Source of the DNA: Planctomycetaceae bacterium
GTDB taxonomy: Bacteria > Planctomycetota > Planctomycetia > Planctomycetales > Planctomycetaceae
Reading direction: 5' to 3'
NCBI GenBank assembly: GCA_020638955.1
Contig: JACKHO010000005.1
Span: forward strand, 310,001 to 374,000
Length of the DNA stretch: 64,000 nt
The notes below the pieces were generated by a model that made no database searches, was not told the DNA's origin, and saw only the letters and a program-made list of their open reading frames with translations. This document shows positions 33,853 through 42,207 of this stretch, in pieces. Both the position numbers and the translations under genes were made by a program. Position 1 is the first letter of the stretch. Every line of letters begins with the position of its first letter.

Positions 33853-35133
33853 CTACGAGAACAGTTCCTCGACGACGTTGCCGCCGTCGACGATTTTCAT
33901 CGGACGACCGAGTGGGCTGATGTTTTCGTGAGTTGGATCGACCTGCATGGCTTTGCAAATTGAGCTGAGCAGGTCGGGCACGGTGACCGGCGTATGGTCG
34001 ACGGCGGTTCCGTCGGCCGTTGAAGCACCAATGACCTGTCCGCCTTTGATTCCCCCGCCGGCAATCCACGAGTTGAAAACGCGAGGATAGTGGTCGCGTC
34101 CGCCGCGAGGATTCACGCGGGGAGTACGTCCGAATTCACCGGTCCACAGGACAACCGTCTTCTCCAGTAGTCCGCGTTCCTTGAGGTCGGCAATGAGTGC
34201 GGCCCCAGCAGGGTCGACCTGCGAGGCGTTACGTTTAATGGTGTCGAAGTTGTCCTGATGTGTATCCCAGCCGTTGGAACGGACTTCGATATAACTCACG
34301 CCATGCTCGACCAGACGACGGGCCAGCAGACAACCGCGGCCGAACTGTGAGTCACCGTAGCGGGCCTGGACTTCGGCGGGTTCATCTTTGAAGTCAAATG
34401 CCTTTGTTTCGGGGCTCAGCACGAGTTTCGATGCCTTGTCATAAAGTTGGCGATGATTCTCCACACCAACTTCTGCGCCACGCTCCCGGAATTCGCCTTC
34501 AAGCTGTCCGAGCAATCCCAGGCGTCGATTCATTCTGGTGTCGGCGACAGGAGCCCCGACGTTTGATGGTAACTGGCCGGGATTATTCACGACGAATGGT
34601 TCGAAATCGACGCCGAGGAATCCTGCACCCTGCGTTGGTCCAATGGAGACGACAGCGGGGAGATCGTTTTCCGGGTCGGCAATTTGATGAGCAACGGCAG
34701 ATCCGAAGCCAGGGTGCTTGACGCTGCCCGAGGGAACGTAGCCGGTGTGCATCTGGTAGGTCGCTCGCTGGTGGTTTCCTTCCTTATTCGTCATGGAGCG
34801 AATGAGTGCGACCTCGTTCATCACCCCAGCCATTTTTTCCCAGCCTTCGGCAATCTGAACGCCGGGAATGGCTGTTTGAATGGTTTTGGTTTCGCCACCA
34901 TTTTCGTGTTTCGGCTTGGGGTCGAATGTTTCGAACTGGCTGGGGCCGCCTTGCATCCAGAGAACAATGAGCGAGCGTCCCTGGCGTCGCAATTCCTCTG
35001 CCTGCAACGTGAGTGCGTCACGGAAGCTGAGGACGCCGGTGGCCAAAGCACCAAATGAGAGTGACTTCAGAAGTGAGCGACGGGAAAGTCCACCGCGAGT
35101 TACGCTGAGTGTGTCGTGTCGGTACGTGAACAT
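33853..35133 (-). CDS. DUF1501 protein (Tat-exported, sulfatase-like)
   Basis: 426-residue protein of the DUF1501 family, an alkaline phosphatase/sulfatase superfamily branch abundant in planctomycetes. The twin-arginine signal LSRRSLLKSLSFGALATG is at residues ~15-35. Core motifs include LIVLWMQGGPSQFETFDPK, PALRSM-type IRSMTNKEGNHQRATY, SYIEVRSNGWDTHQDNF and LWTGEFGRTPRVNPRGGRDH, which hold the metal-binding Asp and His positions of the fold. The frame is open to 35220, but the ATG at 35133 has AGAGGA upstream. It lies 108 bases after its usual partner, a DUF1549/DUF1553 protein; the two are thought to act together in the periplasm, though the reaction is unknown. Confidence 0.92.
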   Translation of the reverse strand: MFTYRHDTLSVTRGGLSRRSLLKSLSFGALATGVLSFRDALTLQAEELRRQGRSLIVLWMQGGPSQFETFDPKPKHENGGETKTIQTAIPGVQIAEGWEKMAGVMNEVALIRSMTNKEGNHQRATYQMHTGYVPSGSVKHPGFGSAVAHQIADPENDLPAVVSIGPTQGAGFLGVDFEPFVVNNPGQLPSNVGAPVADTRMNRRLGLLGQLEGEFRERGAEVGVENHRQLYDKASKLVLSPETKAFDFKDEPAEVQARYGDSQFGRGCLLARRLVEHGVSYIEVRSNGWDTHQDNFDTIKRNASQVDPAGAALIADLKERGLLEKTVVLWTGEFGRTPRVNPRGGRDHYPRVFNSWIAGGGIKGGQVIGASTADGTAVDHTPVTVPDLLSSICKAMQVDPTHENISPLGRPMKIVDGGNVVEELFS

Positions 35134-35241
35134 TTTGAATCCTCTTGTAGGTTGAGGTTCTTTCCATGCGAGAAACGCACGGGATTTGGATTCGTTTGGC
35201 ACTGATGAACTCATCAGCACCGCTCAGGCAGCACAGAAAAA

Positions 35242-37074
35242 CTACCGCTTGCTGATGAACTCGGTTGAGTTGAGCAAACTCCACATAATGTCTTCGAACG
35301 CTTCAGATCGATTTCCGAGGTCCGAAATATACTGTTCGTTGATTTTCAATTCTTGATCGGTCGGCTGACGAGTCAGGACGAGTAGGTACAACTCGCTCAG
35401 AGCGTCTTCGTTGTTGTCGTACCGCCGCAGAATTTCGCCGAGCCGTGTTCCGGGGCGGGCGGCAATGGCGTTGTTCAACTGTGGCGAGTTCATCATGAAC
35501 AGGGCTTGTGGCACGTTGCCGAGCAAGTCTTCCTGTGGAGTCGAAGGATCGAATCCAAAGAGTTCGCCGAAGGCAACTTTGGCGGGATCGCGTCCGGCAC
35601 GCATGGCCATCGCCATTTGACGATTGTCACCAGCCGCGAACCGGCCACCCAGGGGCGACTGTCCTCCGCCAAGAATGTCTTGCACAGCACCGTAGATTTG
35701 ATCGGACCGCAAACGCGTGGGCGTGGCTGAGGCGAAAACGTCGTCGGGATTCGCAGGGTCGGCGGTACCCATTTTTCGCTGGTAGGTGTTCGTCAATGCG
35801 ATGGTGCGGAACAGCCATTTGATGTCGTAGTCGTTGGCGGCGAATCCGTCAGCCAGGCATTCGAGAACGGCTTCCATTTGAGCGGTACGCTCAGGTCCCA
35901 TGTCGTCGATAGGCATGTAGAATCCGCGTCCGAGCATTTCAGCCCAAATCCGATTCACGAATGCCTTGGCGAACCAGGGATTACTCTTCGAGGTGACGTA
36001 GTCCGAAAGTGCGTTGCGTCGCTGCGTGTCGGTAGCAGAACGCGGCAGCCGCGGGCCTTTGACATCTTCGAGGAAGAAGACGGGTTGCGTCAGCTTGCCT
36101 TGCGACGAGGGATCATTCAGGTCGGGCATGAAGTATTCTGTGCTGCCGCGTCCGGGTTGATCCATGGGCGGACGTGCGGCTTCGAATTCCTTCTTCGAAA
36201 TCATTTTGTTCTTGTCGGCATCGACTCGGGCGAGGACTTCGTCGAACCGCTCAGCAATTGGACCACGTGCTTCGTCTTTGGTGAGTTGACCGTCACGGTT
36301 ACGGTCCATGAACTGGAAGACACGTGCGGGATCGAAATCCTGGCCACGTCCGCGACCGGGTTGATCATCCAGAGAGACAACGACCCATGAGGTGGGGTCT
36401 TGGGGATCGGAGCGGCGAACGCTGACGCGGGGCAGGTAAGCAGCGAGTTGGTGGAAGTCTTCCCGCTTCCACTGATCGGTAGGATGGTCATGGCAGTTCG
36501 CACAACTCATTTGAATGCCCAGGAACACGCGTGAGATTTCAGCGGCGAGTTCCTGCGGTTGGCCAGTGTGGGCGAAAATGAGTCCTGTCTCACCGTCTTC
36601 ACTGACTGTGCCTGTGGCGGTGAGCAGGTCATGCGTAATTTCATCCCAGGCGCGATTCTCCGCGAATTGATCCTTCAACCAGCGTTCAAATGTTGCCCGT
36701 GAAAACGCGGCACGCTGTTCGGTGGCCCGGAGGTAAATGACGTCTTTCCAGTAGCTCGCCCAAATGGCGGCGTAGCCGTCGGTCGCGAGGAGTTGGTCGA
36801 TTTTCGCCGCACGCTTGGACGCAGAAGGATCGAGCCCGAACAGTGTCGCTTCTTCGGGGGAAGGGATTGTGCCGGCGATGTCCAGGCAGATGCGACGCAG
36901 GAAGTCTTCGTCATTCGCGAGTGAAGCAGGTTGGACATTCGCCTGCTGCAGCGCGTCATTGATGAGCGCGTCCACCTCGCGGGCCACTTCTTCCGAAGTC
37001 GGACCAGCAAACAGCACGTTTCCGAATAGGAACAAAACACACAGCGAACCGGTCAGCGATTTCAGAATCGACAT
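35242..37074 (-). CDS. DUF1549/DUF1553 protein with EF-hand insertion
   Basis: 610-residue secreted protein (signal SLTGSLCVLFLFGNVLFAG). DUF1549 covers residues ~25-215 (DEDFLRRICLDIAGTIPSPEE, and the CANCHDHP heme c-type C-x-x-C-H near residue 193). DUF1553 covers residues ~345-600 (RNALSDYVTSKSNPWFAKAFVNRIW, SLL/STEFISKR end). Between them, residues ~250-300, are two calcium-binding EF-hand loops, DRNRDGQLTKDE and DADKNKMISKKE, not part of the standard family layout. It precedes the DUF1501 gene by 108 bases on the same strand, the common planctomycete pairing. Likely a periplasmic redox or polymer-acting enzyme. Confidence 0.93.
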   Translation of the reverse strand: MSILKSLTGSLCVLFLFGNVLFAGPTSEEVAREVDALINDALQQANVQPASLANDEDFLRRICLDIAGTIPSPEEATLFGLDPSASKRAAKIDQLLATDGYAAIWASYWKDVIYLRATEQRAAFSRATFERWLKDQFAENRAWDEITHDLLTATGTVSEDGETGLIFAHTGQPQELAAEISRVFLGIQMSCANCHDHPTDQWKREDFHQLAAYLPRVSVRRSDPQDPTSWVVVSLDDQPGRGRGQDFDPARVFQFMDRNRDGQLTKDEARGPIAERFDEVLARVDADKNKMISKKEFEAARPPMDQPGRGSTEYFMPDLNDPSSQGKLTQPVFFLEDVKGPRLPRSATDTQRRNALSDYVTSKSNPWFAKAFVNRIWAEMLGRGFYMPIDDMGPERTAQMEAVLECLADGFAANDYDIKWLFRTIALTNTYQRKMGTADPANPDDVFASATPTRLRSDQIYGAVQDILGGGQSPLGGRFAAGDNRQMAMAMRAGRDPAKVAFGELFGFDPSTPQEDLLGNVPQALFMMNSPQLNNAIAARPGTRLGEILRRYDNNEDALSELYLLVLTRQPTDQELKINEQYISDLGNRSEAFEDIMWSLLNSTEFISKR

Positions 37075-37235
37075 CTCTCAACCCTTCTGACAGCGAAAAT
37101 GCGAGGCGATATAGCAATATAACCCGGCAGCCCGCGGCTGGTTTCGCAAAAACTGGCAAAAGATGTGACAATTCGAATCGGCCGACAACCAGCAATTCAG
37201 ACAAATCGGCTACATCAGCAAGGTCGGATTTGTGC

Positions 37236-37266
37236 CATGCCCACGTCGCGAAGCAGCGTGGGCATG
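37236..37266. terminator. 10-bp hairpin between cstA and the DUF1549 gene
   Basis: CATGCCCACG (37236-37245) pairs perfectly with CGTGGGCATG (37257-37266) with an 11-base loop. It lies 38 bases beyond the cstA stop in the direction of transcription. No T-tract follows, so it may be a factor-assisted terminator or part of a palindromic repeat family. Confidence 0.5.
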
Positions 37267-37303
37267 CGATTCGAATTTGGCTCCGACAGCCGTCCCCACT
37301 GTT

Positions 37304-39163
37304 CTAACAGTTGGGTGAAGCGGACGGTTCGGTCACAACTGGCAATGGTGGCAGTGCCTGTTCCATTACGCCTTTGGCCTTGGGCCAGAGTAGAAGCCCT
37401 TCGATGACCATCCAAACCTGGAGTCCCATAATGACTGCTCCAATACTGAAGAGCAGGTAATCACCCTTCCAGAGCCAGCCCTTTGATGGCTCAAACATTT
37501 GCCAACTGAGAGCCAGTGCTGGCATGAGGAGCATGAACAGCATGGGGAGAACGACAAAGAAGATTGGCTTATTGCGGCGCCACAGATGGAAGGCAATGAC
37601 CATGAAGGCCAAGCCGGCCAGCAACTGGTTAATGGCACCAAACAACGGCCACAGAATGAGTCCACCAGATCCCGGACCTTTCGGGCCAGGAATGCAGGCA
37701 ATGGCGAAAGCCAATCCGACGGCCACGCCGGTTGCAGCATACTTGTTCGTGAGCGGTTTGACGTTCAGTGTCGATCCCAACTCCTGAATGACATAACGCT
37801 GCAGACGCGTCGCGGTATCCAGCGTCGTCGCGGCAAAGCAGGCCACCAGCGTGGCCACAATCGCAATCCCCATGGCGAGGGGAATTCCAAGCATGGTCAG
37901 GAAGTTGGCTCCGCCATCAACGAAGGCGGCGACACCATCTTTTAGGGGGGCAAAACTGCCTTCAGCGGGGAAGTATCTGGCTCGCCAGGCGGCTTCAGCG
38001 ACAAGTGGGGAGTTGTCGACTTCTGAGACGACGGGCACCAGGACGCCCGATGCGTCTTTGGAGAACAGCCCCATTCCGAGTCCGGCACAGCAGCAGAGGA
38101 TCACGAGAACTGCCAGTCCGCCTTCTAACAACATCGATCCATACGCGACGTATTGAGCGTCTGTTTCATTTGCGATTTGCTTGCTGGTCGTCCCGCTACT
38201 CACGAGACAGTGAAACCCACTGCATGCACCGCAGGCAATGGTAATGAACAGGAAGGGGAAAATCGGAGGCATGGTGGCCGCCGCTTCCGCGAAGGGGACG
38301 TAGGCTGGAGCCGACTTTGCCAGGTCGGCTTTCCCTGTTCCCGCAGCGAGCAGGAGTCCCGAAACCAGCAGCACGAGCGCCACCACCAGTTGATGACTGT
38401 TGATGTAATCCCGTGGCTGCAGCAGCACCCACACCGGCAGCACCGATGCCACAAAGCAGTACACCATCAGAATAGCCGTCCATGAAAGGACGGGGTTCAT
38501 CTCGAATGAACCAATGTAAAACGATGGCAATGTGGGGTGGAAGTAGTACGTGCCAACAGCAATGCCGACGTAGACAATGGCGAGTGCAATAATCGAGGGG
38601 AGTGTCAAATCACGCTTCTTTTTGTAACCCCAGTAACCAATGGCGACAGCCAGCGGCATGGAAATCCAGACGGAAACCAGCGACTCGGGGTACCAGCTGA
38701 AAACATAGGCAATGACGAGTCCGAAGACTGCGAGAACGACAGTGAGGGCAAAGAACAGAATGAGCAGAAACAGCAGGCGTGCGCGTTTGGAAATGAGTCG
38801 ACCGGCGATTTCACCGACGGTCTGTCCCCTGTTACGCAGTGAGATAACGAGTGAACCAAAGTCGTGAACCGCTCCGATGAAGATGGAACCGAGCAACACC
38901 CACAGCAGTGCTGGCAGCCATCCCCAGAACACGGCAATGGCAGGACCCACAATGGGACCCGTTCCCGCGATGCTGGTGAAGTGATGGCCGAAAATCACTT
39001 GTCGGGGGGTGGGGGCATAGTCGACATCGTCCCGCAGCTCTTCTGCTGGGACAACGGCCTTCGGGTCCAGCTCAAAAATCTTCTTGCCCAGCCATCGTCC
39101 GTATGTGTGATACGCAACAATGAATCCAAAGAATGAACCAATGGCAACCAGAAGTGTCAGCAT
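37304..39163 (-). CDS. cstA: carbon starvation protein CstA (pyruvate/peptide uptake)
   Basis: 619-residue inner-membrane transporter of the CstA family, whose members import pyruvate or peptides, often when carbon is scarce. About 15 hydrophobic segments are visible. The diagnostic N-terminal region FGHHFTSIAGTGPIVGPAIAVFWGW is at residues ~58-85, followed by GSIFIGAVHDFGSL and later CGACSGFHCLVSSGTTSKQ. It is shorter than E. coli CstA (about 700) mainly at the C-terminus. The gene stands alone, with a hairpin beyond its stop. Confidence 0.94.
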   Translation of the reverse strand: MLTLLVAIGSFFGFIVAYHTYGRWLGKKIFELDPKAVVPAEELRDDVDYAPTPRQVIFGHHFTSIAGTGPIVGPAIAVFWGWLPALLWVLLGSIFIGAVHDFGSLVISLRNRGQTVGEIAGRLISKRARLLFLLILFFALTVVLAVFGLVIAYVFSWYPESLVSVWISMPLAVAIGYWGYKKKRDLTLPSIIALAIVYVGIAVGTYYFHPTLPSFYIGSFEMNPVLSWTAILMVYCFVASVLPVWVLLQPRDYINSHQLVVALVLLVSGLLLAAGTGKADLAKSAPAYVPFAEAAATMPPIFPFLFITIACGACSGFHCLVSSGTTSKQIANETDAQYVAYGSMLLEGGLAVLVILCCCAGLGMGLFSKDASGVLVPVVSEVDNSPLVAEAAWRARYFPAEGSFAPLKDGVAAFVDGGANFLTMLGIPLAMGIAIVATLVACFAATTLDTATRLQRYVIQELGSTLNVKPLTNKYAATGVAVGLAFAIACIPGPKGPGSGGLILWPLFGAINQLLAGLAFMVIAFHLWRRNKPIFFVVLPMLFMLLMPALALSWQMFEPSKGWLWKGDYLLFSIGAVIMGLQVWMVIEGLLLWPKAKGVMEQALPPLPVVTEPSASPNC

Positions 39164-39320
39164 GCGAATTCCACGTCGTCAGTAGTGCCGAGCAAGCTCG
39201 GGATGTTTCAACAAACCGTTAAGCGTAACAGGAACTGGACGCATGACAACTGGTCAAGCAATGAAGGCGCAGTTTTGAGGAATCGCAAAACGGCAACCAG
39301 GGCGATTGCCTGACATCTGC

Positions 39321-39626
39321 TCAGAACAAATGAACGATTTCAATCCCGCCCCAATGTTTGCTGAGGTAATCCACGGCCACGCGGCGGTGGCAATTTTTGG
39401 GAAGGTGTTCGCTGCAAAGCAGGCATCCGTGGTCGATGAGTTCCCGGGGCACAGTCGATTCAATGGCGCGCTTGCTGAAGAGTTCCAGAAACCGGAGTGT
39501 TGATGGCCGATTTGGCGTCGTCGTATCCGCCTCTTTGCGACTGCCGCAATCGACTTGAAGTTGCCGAACGACTCGGGAAGAAGAAGCATTACCACCTAAT
39601 GTGCGCAGGTGGCATTCTGGACGCTT
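39321..39626 (-). pseudogene. 5'-truncated DUF488 remnant
   Basis: The frame reads LRTLGG near its start and ends LLCSEHLPKNCHRRVAVDYL followed by GGIEIVHLF, closely matching the C-terminal half of DUF488 proteins (their LGG motif and the LCAE-x-CHR block with a final EVVHL). The N-terminal half with the family's IGHS motif is missing, and the terminator of the upstream operon begins right where it should be. Residual similarity is strong in the last 55 residues and weak before. It is probably a decayed gene, or possibly a short stand-alone domain translated from the ATG at 39644. Confidence 0.5.
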
Positions 39627-39649
39627 AGAGTGCTTGATAAACATGCCGT

Positions 39650-39690
39650 CCAAAAACAAAACGTCGCTCCAGTCGAAACTGGAGCGACGT
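39650..39690 (-). terminator. rho-independent terminator of the PilMN-led operon
   Basis: A perfect 13-base stem, ACGTCGCTCCAGT (39661-39673) with ACTGGAGCGACGT (39678-39690), and a CGAA loop lie 34 bases past the last stop codon of the operon. On the minus strand a TTTTGTTTTT tract follows the stem. Confidence 0.93.
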
Positions 39691-39723
39691 CAATTTGGAC
39701 GAGTGATGTTGTTTCGTTGGAGG

Positions 39724-42126
39724 CTACGGGCCGCCAGCGCCATACGGAGACATCGCACCGCGTTTCGACTTGGATTTCGACTTGGACGACTTCCGCAACA
39801 CATTGCGTTGCCGTGGGCCGCCCATGCCTGGGTATCCCATCATGTCCATGCCGGGATACCCCATACCTTCGCCACCTTCAGCGCCATATGGGTTGTACGG
39901 GTCGCCTGCTTCACCACCACCAAGCAGACTGGCCTGCTCCTTCCGCTCCTTGATGTCGGCATAGTACTTCGTCTGCAGATCCAAATAGTCCGCCATGTCC
40001 TTCTTCTCTTTGCTGTCAGAGAACCCATCGAAAATGCGAACGCCTTCCGAGGTCATCACCAGAGCTTGTCCCTGCGTCGACGTTTGACCACGTGCTCCTT
40101 TAATTCCTTCAACCTTTGTGTCAGGGTCGGAAGAGTGGAAGTCTGCGTCCAGCGGCAGGTCGTCCAGAATACCAACAACAAAGTCTTCTGAATGGAAATC
40201 GTATTCTTCCCGTTCATACGACTGTTCGGCCGGTTTAATAACCTCGGTGGTTACTTTATCACCCACCTTTTGACCGAGCCGCAGTTCGAGCTTGCTGTTC
40301 ATGGTCGTACCGAAAGCATGGTCGTACTGGTACACGTCCCAAGAAGCCGTGGGGAACAGACTGCTGTAACGATGGAATGTCGGAGCTTTCACACTCGCCA
40401 GGAAGTATTGGACGTCTGGCTTCACTGTTGCGGGCTCGGTCACGTTACTCCAATCGGTTTCGCGAGTCTTCCCCTGAACAACAGCAGCTTCACCGCCTGC
40501 GTCGGCAATTCGACGACCAAAGTTCGGGTTGGGAATAACGAACCGTACTCGGTAGCGGTACGTCTTTCCTGGTGCTACTGAGAAATCCAGATAGCGGAAC
40601 AGCAGCAGTTCGCCTTCGGCCTTGGCGCGTTCCTGGATCCATTTGCTGAGTCGCTCGCGGCGTTCCTTGTCCTCTTTATCTACCAACTGGTCAAGCAGTT
40701 CATTGAGCCGTTGCGGTTCCTGACCCTTGGCGGCTGCACCGCGCGGTGTCCGACCTGGACGAACTCCACCACCTCCCATACCAGGAGGCGTCATGCCCGA
40801 ACTCTGCATCGCGTAGCTTGAACCGGGGCCTGACATCCCGTAGCTCGAACCTGACATGGCATAGCTGGAATCGTACATCGAATCCATTCCCATGAGGCCG
40901 GATGTCACTTCACTTGCGCCAAACTGATGACCAGAGAATCCGCCACGTTGCACGGCAGTTTCTTTGACGGCCTTTCTCTGCTTGAGCGCCTGCTGAATCA
41001 TGAGTTGATTCAATTCGAGCTCCGTTTCAATTTGCTCAGGACTCAACTCAAACTTTGCAATGGCGGGGTGTGTGGCTTGAGTTTTCCAGGCACCAGAAAC
41101 ACGCATTGGAAGCGGCATGGTAATAACGGGATCGGTGATGACACTGCTCACTGTTTCCGCGTCGAACCCGGCTGTTTCATTCAAAATGTCTTCGGCCACC
41201 TGGATATCGACCTTTTCCCATTCTGACCATTGGTCGTCGCCTGGGAGTGCAACTTGTCGCTGGAGCTCGAAATCGATGATGTAGAAGTAGCGTGCCGCTT
41301 CGTGGTAGGACACGTTCATTGCTTCGGCAAACTTGCTGATTTGATCACGCACGCGGAACACGGCACGTACAGACACAAACGGATACCCTTTTGCGTCTTT
41401 CTTTTGGACTGTCATCCCTGGTCCGCCCATTCCGGGATAACCTGGGTATCCACTTTCTCCACTCAGCAAACTCCCTTCACTTCCTGGGTAGTTCGCGGGG
41501 CCTGATGCATACTCGTCAGGACTCATTCCTCCATACGGATCGCCAAATGCGTCAGGTGCGTAGTAGTCACCCATACCTTCTTCCATTCCAGGATAACCCG
41601 CAGTCCCTCCCAACGGATTGTTCTTGCGTTTACGGAATTCGTCGGGAAGGTTGGGGTCTTCTTCTTCCATTGGCTCAGCCGCCAAGGCCAGCGTTGGGTC
41701 ATCCTCGGACTCTTCTTCCGGCGGGAGAATCTCGATAAGCACGCGCCCATCTGAGGCAATCATTTGCTCTGGCGCGTTCTTTTCGATTTCGGTCAGCGGC
41801 TTTTTCGGAGCCAGACCATCGGCAAAAATCTGGGTACTGGCCTCGTAGTCACCCGCGTTAATCGAGGCGAACAACTCACCACGAACTGCTGTCGCAGGCC
41901 GATTGAGATCGGTCAATTCGTAAAGGGTTTTCTCTTCTTCGGGCCACACAGCCTGCTGGATATTGGTCTTACACTGCGACACCTTCACCAGGATTTCGTG
42001 AGGGGTCCCCTTGTAAGCACTCCAGTCTGTGGAAACGAGTCCCCACAGAACGAACAGCATAATAATCCCGAATACCACCTTCTCGGTGTGATTCACTGCG
42101 GCTTGCTTGAAATTGAACTTGGCCAT
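39724..42126 (-). CDS. single-span membrane protein with Gly/Pro/Tyr/Met-rich regions (third gene of PilMN operon)
   Basis: 800-residue protein. One membrane span (KVVFGIIMLFVLWGLVS, residues ~16-33) follows a short basic N-terminus, so most of it lies outside the cytoplasm. A folded segment at residues ~250-320 (YPFVSVRAVFRVRDQISKF) and another at ~500-650 (LLLFRYLDFSVAPGKTYRYR) are separated and flanked by low-complexity stretches (YPGMEEGMGDYYAPDAFGDP, GYPGYPGMGGPGM, SSYGMSGPGSSYAM). The C-terminus has a lysine-serine repeat (SSKSKSKSKRG). Start ATG has GAGGTTTCC before it. By position it could stand in for PilP, but no sequence match was seen. A terminator follows. Confidence 0.8.
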   Translation of the reverse strand: MAKFNFKQAAVNHTEKVVFGIIMLFVLWGLVSTDWSAYKGTPHEILVKVSQCKTNIQQAVWPEEEKTLYELTDLNRPATAVRGELFASINAGDYEASTQIFADGLAPKKPLTEIEKNAPEQMIASDGRVLIEILPPEEESEDDPTLALAAEPMEEEDPNLPDEFRKRKNNPLGGTAGYPGMEEGMGDYYAPDAFGDPYGGMSPDEYASGPANYPGSEGSLLSGESGYPGYPGMGGPGMTVQKKDAKGYPFVSVRAVFRVRDQISKFAEAMNVSYHEAARYFYIIDFELQRQVALPGDDQWSEWEKVDIQVAEDILNETAGFDAETVSSVITDPVITMPLPMRVSGAWKTQATHPAIAKFELSPEQIETELELNQLMIQQALKQRKAVKETAVQRGGFSGHQFGASEVTSGLMGMDSMYDSSYAMSGSSYGMSGPGSSYAMQSSGMTPPGMGGGGVRPGRTPRGAAAKGQEPQRLNELLDQLVDKEDKERRERLSKWIQERAKAEGELLLFRYLDFSVAPGKTYRYRVRFVIPNPNFGRRIADAGGEAAVVQGKTRETDWSNVTEPATVKPDVQYFLASVKAPTFHRYSSLFPTASWDVYQYDHAFGTTMNSKLELRLGQKVGDKVTTEVIKPAEQSYEREEYDFHSEDFVVGILDDLPLDADFHSSDPDTKVEGIKGARGQTSTQGQALVMTSEGVRIFDGFSDSKEKKDMADYLDLQTKYYADIKERKEQASLLGGGEAGDPYNPYGAEGGEGMGYPGMDMMGYPGMGGPRQRNVLRKSSKSKSKSKRGAMSPYGAGGP

Positions 42127-42207
42127 GGAAACCTCGCGGTTTGTTTCGTCGAGGACTGACGGGATGTGTATTCACGAAAGGCGGTAACCGCCTGGATTTG
42201 TAGACGC

